Assembly: GCA_022791685.1 (NCBI GenBank)
Contig: JAAVZO010000001.1
Coordinates: 1 to 64,000 of the forward strand
Origin: Clostridiales bacterium
GTDB taxonomy: Bacteria; Bacillota; Clostridia; Oscillospirales; CAG-272
DNA: 64,000 bases
Direction of reading: 5' to 3'
The translations under genes were made by a program, and so were the position numbers. Within the stretch, counting starts at the first letter, position 1. Each line of letters begins with the position of its first letter. Below the pieces are notes generated by a model. That model had not been told where the DNA came from. It saw nothing but the letters and a program-made list of their open reading frames with translations, and ran no database searches. Below are positions 62,419 through 64,000 of the stretch, piece after piece.

Positions 62419-63504
62419 TTAGCCCTTCGGATTTTCAGCAGCGAACTTCTTCATGAATTCAACGAGCTTTTCAACACCTTCGTAAGGCATAGCGTTGTAG
62501 ATAGAAGCTCTCATACCACCGACCGAACGATGTCCCTTGAGGTTCATAAGACCAGCCTTCTCAGCTTCCTTCGGGAACTTCTTGTCGAGCTCTTCAACAC
62601 CAGTAACGAAAGTTACGTTCATCATCGAACGAGATTCCTTCTTAACAGGAGCAACATAATAATCCTGGCTGTCGAGGTAATCATAAAGGAGAGCTGCCTT
62701 CTTAGCGTTCATTTCCTTCATCTTCTCAAGTCCGCCGATTTCGAGGATCCACTCATAAACCAGACCAGCCATGTAGATCGAATAGCAAGGAGGAGTGTTG
62801 TACATCGAATCGTTGTCAGCCATAAGCTTCCAGTCGAGCATAGACGGAGTCTCAGGACGTGCATTTCCAAGGAGATCCTCACGAACGATAACTACAGTAA
62901 GTCCAGCAGGAGCCATATTCTTCTGAGCGCCAGCATAGATCACGCCAAACTTGGTAACATCGACCGGCTCAGACATAATGCAGGACGACATATCGGCTAC
63001 CAGCGGGATATCTCCGGTATCTGGAATATACGGGAATTTTGTTCCGTAAATTGTATTGTTGAAGCAGATATGTACATAATCCGCGTCAGGTCTGAACGAC
63101 TCGCGGGTAGTTTCGGGAACGAACGAGAAGTTGTCATCCTTAGACGAAGCAACTGCCTTAGCGTCGCCGTACTTTTGAGCTTCTTTGTAAGCCTTTGTTG
63201 AGAACTGACCAGAGAGAATATAGTCTGCCTTGCCGGTCTTCATCAGGTTCAGCGGTACAGCTGCGAACTGAGTCGAAGCGCCGCCCTGAAGGAAGAGCAC
63301 CTTGTAGTTGTCCGGAATATTCATTACCTTGCGGAAGTCAGCCTCGACCTTCGCAATAATTGCCTCATATACAGGCGAACGATGGCTCATCTCCATTACA
63401 GACATACCAGCATCGCCGTAATTTACGAGCTCAGCAGCTGCCTTATTGAGCACCTGAAGCGGGAGCATAGAAGGGCCCGCAGAAAAATTATAAACTCTTT
63501 CCAT
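62419..63504 (-). CDS. serC: Phosphoserine aminotransferase
   Basis: A 361-aa PLP enzyme converting 3-phosphohydroxypyruvate to phosphoserine. The N-terminus MERVYNFSAGPSMLP, LFLQGGASTQFAAVPLNL, the PLP-lysine motif YAGAQKNMAPAGLTVVIV, and GHRSVGGMRASIYNAMP are diagnostic. The ATG behind GGAGG is used. First gene of the serC-serA operon with a consensus promoter. Confidence 0.96.
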   Translation of the reverse strand: MERVYNFSAGPSMLPLQVLNKAAAELVNYGDAGMSVMEMSHRSPVYEAIIAKVEADFRKVMNIPDNYKVLFLQGGASTQFAAVPLNLMKTGKADYILSGQFSTKAYKEAQKYGDAKAVASSKDDNFSFVPETTRESFRPDADYVHICFNNTIYGTKFPYIPDTGDIPLVADMSSCIMSEPVDVTKFGVIYAGAQKNMAPAGLTVVIVREDLLGNARPETPSMLDWKLMADNDSMYNTPPCYSIYMAGLVYEWILEIGGLEKMKEMNAKKAALLYDYLDSQDYYVAPVKKESRSMMNVTFVTGVEELDKKFPKEAEKAGLMNLKGHRSVGGMRASIYNAMPYEGVEKLVEFMKKFAAENPKG

Positions 63505-63563
63505 TATATAGCCTCCAAAATATCTACTTGCAGTTGAGTCCTGCATTTATAATTATATTAGAT

Positions 63564-63592
63564 ATTATACGCCTTTTTTTAAATTCTGTCAA
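63564..63592 (-). promoter_or_regulatory. Consensus promoter of the serC-serA operon
   Basis: TTGACA (63592-63587), 17 bp, TATAAT (63569-63564). Confidence 0.9.
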
Positions 63593-63715
63593 TAGGAATA
63601 TGCGAATTTTTCTCGAAATATCGAATTTTGTTATTTAATACTTTATTTTACACATATAATAACCGCAAATTCCGAAAAAACTATAGTTGAAAATCAACTG
63701 AAAGGAGATATTTTC

Positions 63716-63907
63716 ATGTCAGCAAAAACTGTTGGGATAACTAAGGCAGCTATAGCAGGTGCAGTATTCGGAAGCGCTGTCGGGTTATTTTCAATCCCTA
63801 ATAACAAGAAAAGTAAAAAGCATAGCGTGATGTCCGATGTCAGCGGTACTCTGCGCATCGTCGGAACAGCAATGCAGGACGTATCTAAGCTTATCTCTAA
63901 AAAATAA
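63716..63907 (+). CDS. Small uncharacterised protein with a glycine-rich hydrophobic segment
   Basis: A 63-aa protein: MSAKTVGITK, a short hydrophobic Ala/Gly-rich segment (AAIAGAVFGSAVGLFSI), then a basic stretch (NNKKSKKHS) and an amphipathic helix. The shape recalls small YtxH-like or glycine-zipper proteins, but no firm family. A strong ribosome site (GAAAGGAGA) and a terminator right after it support a real gene. Confidence 0.7.
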   Translation: MSAKTVGITKAAIAGAVFGSAVGLFSIPNNKKSKKHSVMSDVSGTLRIVGTAMQDVSKLISKK

Positions 63908-63913
63908 ACAACT

Positions 63914-63943
63914 CAGGCTAAACATGAAATCATGTTTAGCCTG
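63914..63943. terminator. Bidirectional terminator
   Basis: CAGGCTAAACATGA (63914-63927) pairs perfectly with TCATGTTTAGCCTG (63930-63943). Confidence 0.8.
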
Positions 63944-63955
63944 ATAAATACATCA

Positions 63956-64000
63956 TTATACTGCTTCGGATGCAGTCTGAACGTTTCCGTTCTCGTCGAC
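63956..64000 (-). CDS. C-terminal end of an unknown gene entering from the right edge
   Basis: On the minus strand the last bases read VDENGNVQTASEAV and a TAA stop (63958-63956), 13 nt from the bidirectional terminator. The composition looks coding, but only 14 codons are visible, so no identification is possible. Confidence 0.45.
   Translation of the reverse strand, partial: VDENGNVQTASEAV

Noticed and set aside
62341..63201. A 286-codon plus-strand frame across serA and serC
   Set aside because: Antisense to two certain genes.

Overview
This window looks like chromosomal DNA from a low-to-moderate GC, Gram-positive-type anaerobe of the class Clostridia, most likely a gut member of the Oscillospirales/Ruminococcaceae (inference from gene families, not from a marker gene). 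Evidence: a T-box leader, GatCAB amidotransferase genes, lipoprotein-type sugar-binding proteins, an LPXTG pilin-like protein, a Spo0A-type regulator, a Na+-pumping decarboxylase cluster, HydE, and many near-perfect TTGACA-N17-TATAAT promoters. I saw no rRNA, tRNA, CRISPR array, IS transposase or prophage. Strong bidirectional hairpin terminators separate most convergent genes.

Layout. 1-5909: a sugar-uptake island (fructokinase, HPr-like protein, ABC permeases and binding protein, divergent AraC regulator) lies between two inverted copies of a pilin promoter/start region and abuts a truncated ECF sigma gene. 6154-11691: LPXTG pilin-like protein, MATE exporter with a terminator in its leader, Spo0A-like regulator with a degenerate receiver, and a solitary MsmK-type ATPase that probably powers the ATPase-less importer. 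11939-19780: GH2 glycosidase, a DUF1700/DUF4097-type membrane pair, trmB, an orphan lipoprotein and a small ATPase. 20066-25954: a five-gene operon of dehydrogenase, TIM-barrel epimerase, Fe-S old-yellow-enzyme type reductase, SDR and fumarate-reductase-like flavoprotein, substrate unknown. 26057-29207: nagB, an EEP-fold phosphatase/nuclease, a small membrane protein and a Gfo/Idh oxidoreductase.

29345-31248 holds an unlisted type I toxin-antitoxin locus (30-aa toxin, antisense RNA) and a lipoprotein gene broken at a C9 tract. 31372-37118: HAD phosphatase, then a five-gene cluster with two carboxyltransferases, a biotin carrier and the beta/gamma subunits of a sodium pump; the set resembles transcarboxylase parts placed in an oxaloacetate/methylmalonyl-CoA decarboxylase. 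37403-41381: amidohydrolase, DUF3842 protein, an ECF transporter S component behind an attenuator-like leader, a kinase with an extra N-terminal domain, and a PhnP-like hydrolase. 41451-46810: gatB, gatA and an aspS-gatC gene fusion under a T-box with a probable Asp (GAC) specifier.

46868-50128: a low-GC pair (secreted papain-like protein plus an unknown partner), a PadR-DUF2812 pair and a small membrane protein. 50207-58241: a five-gene operon (SWIM protein, helical-repeat protein, MoxR/YehL AAA ATPase, TraB/TIKI-like DUF5682 protein, VWA protein) which is the best candidate here for a poorly described system. 58282-64000: a small anchored protein, hydE, a ZIP metal transporter, serA and serC, a small membrane protein and a partial gene at the edge.
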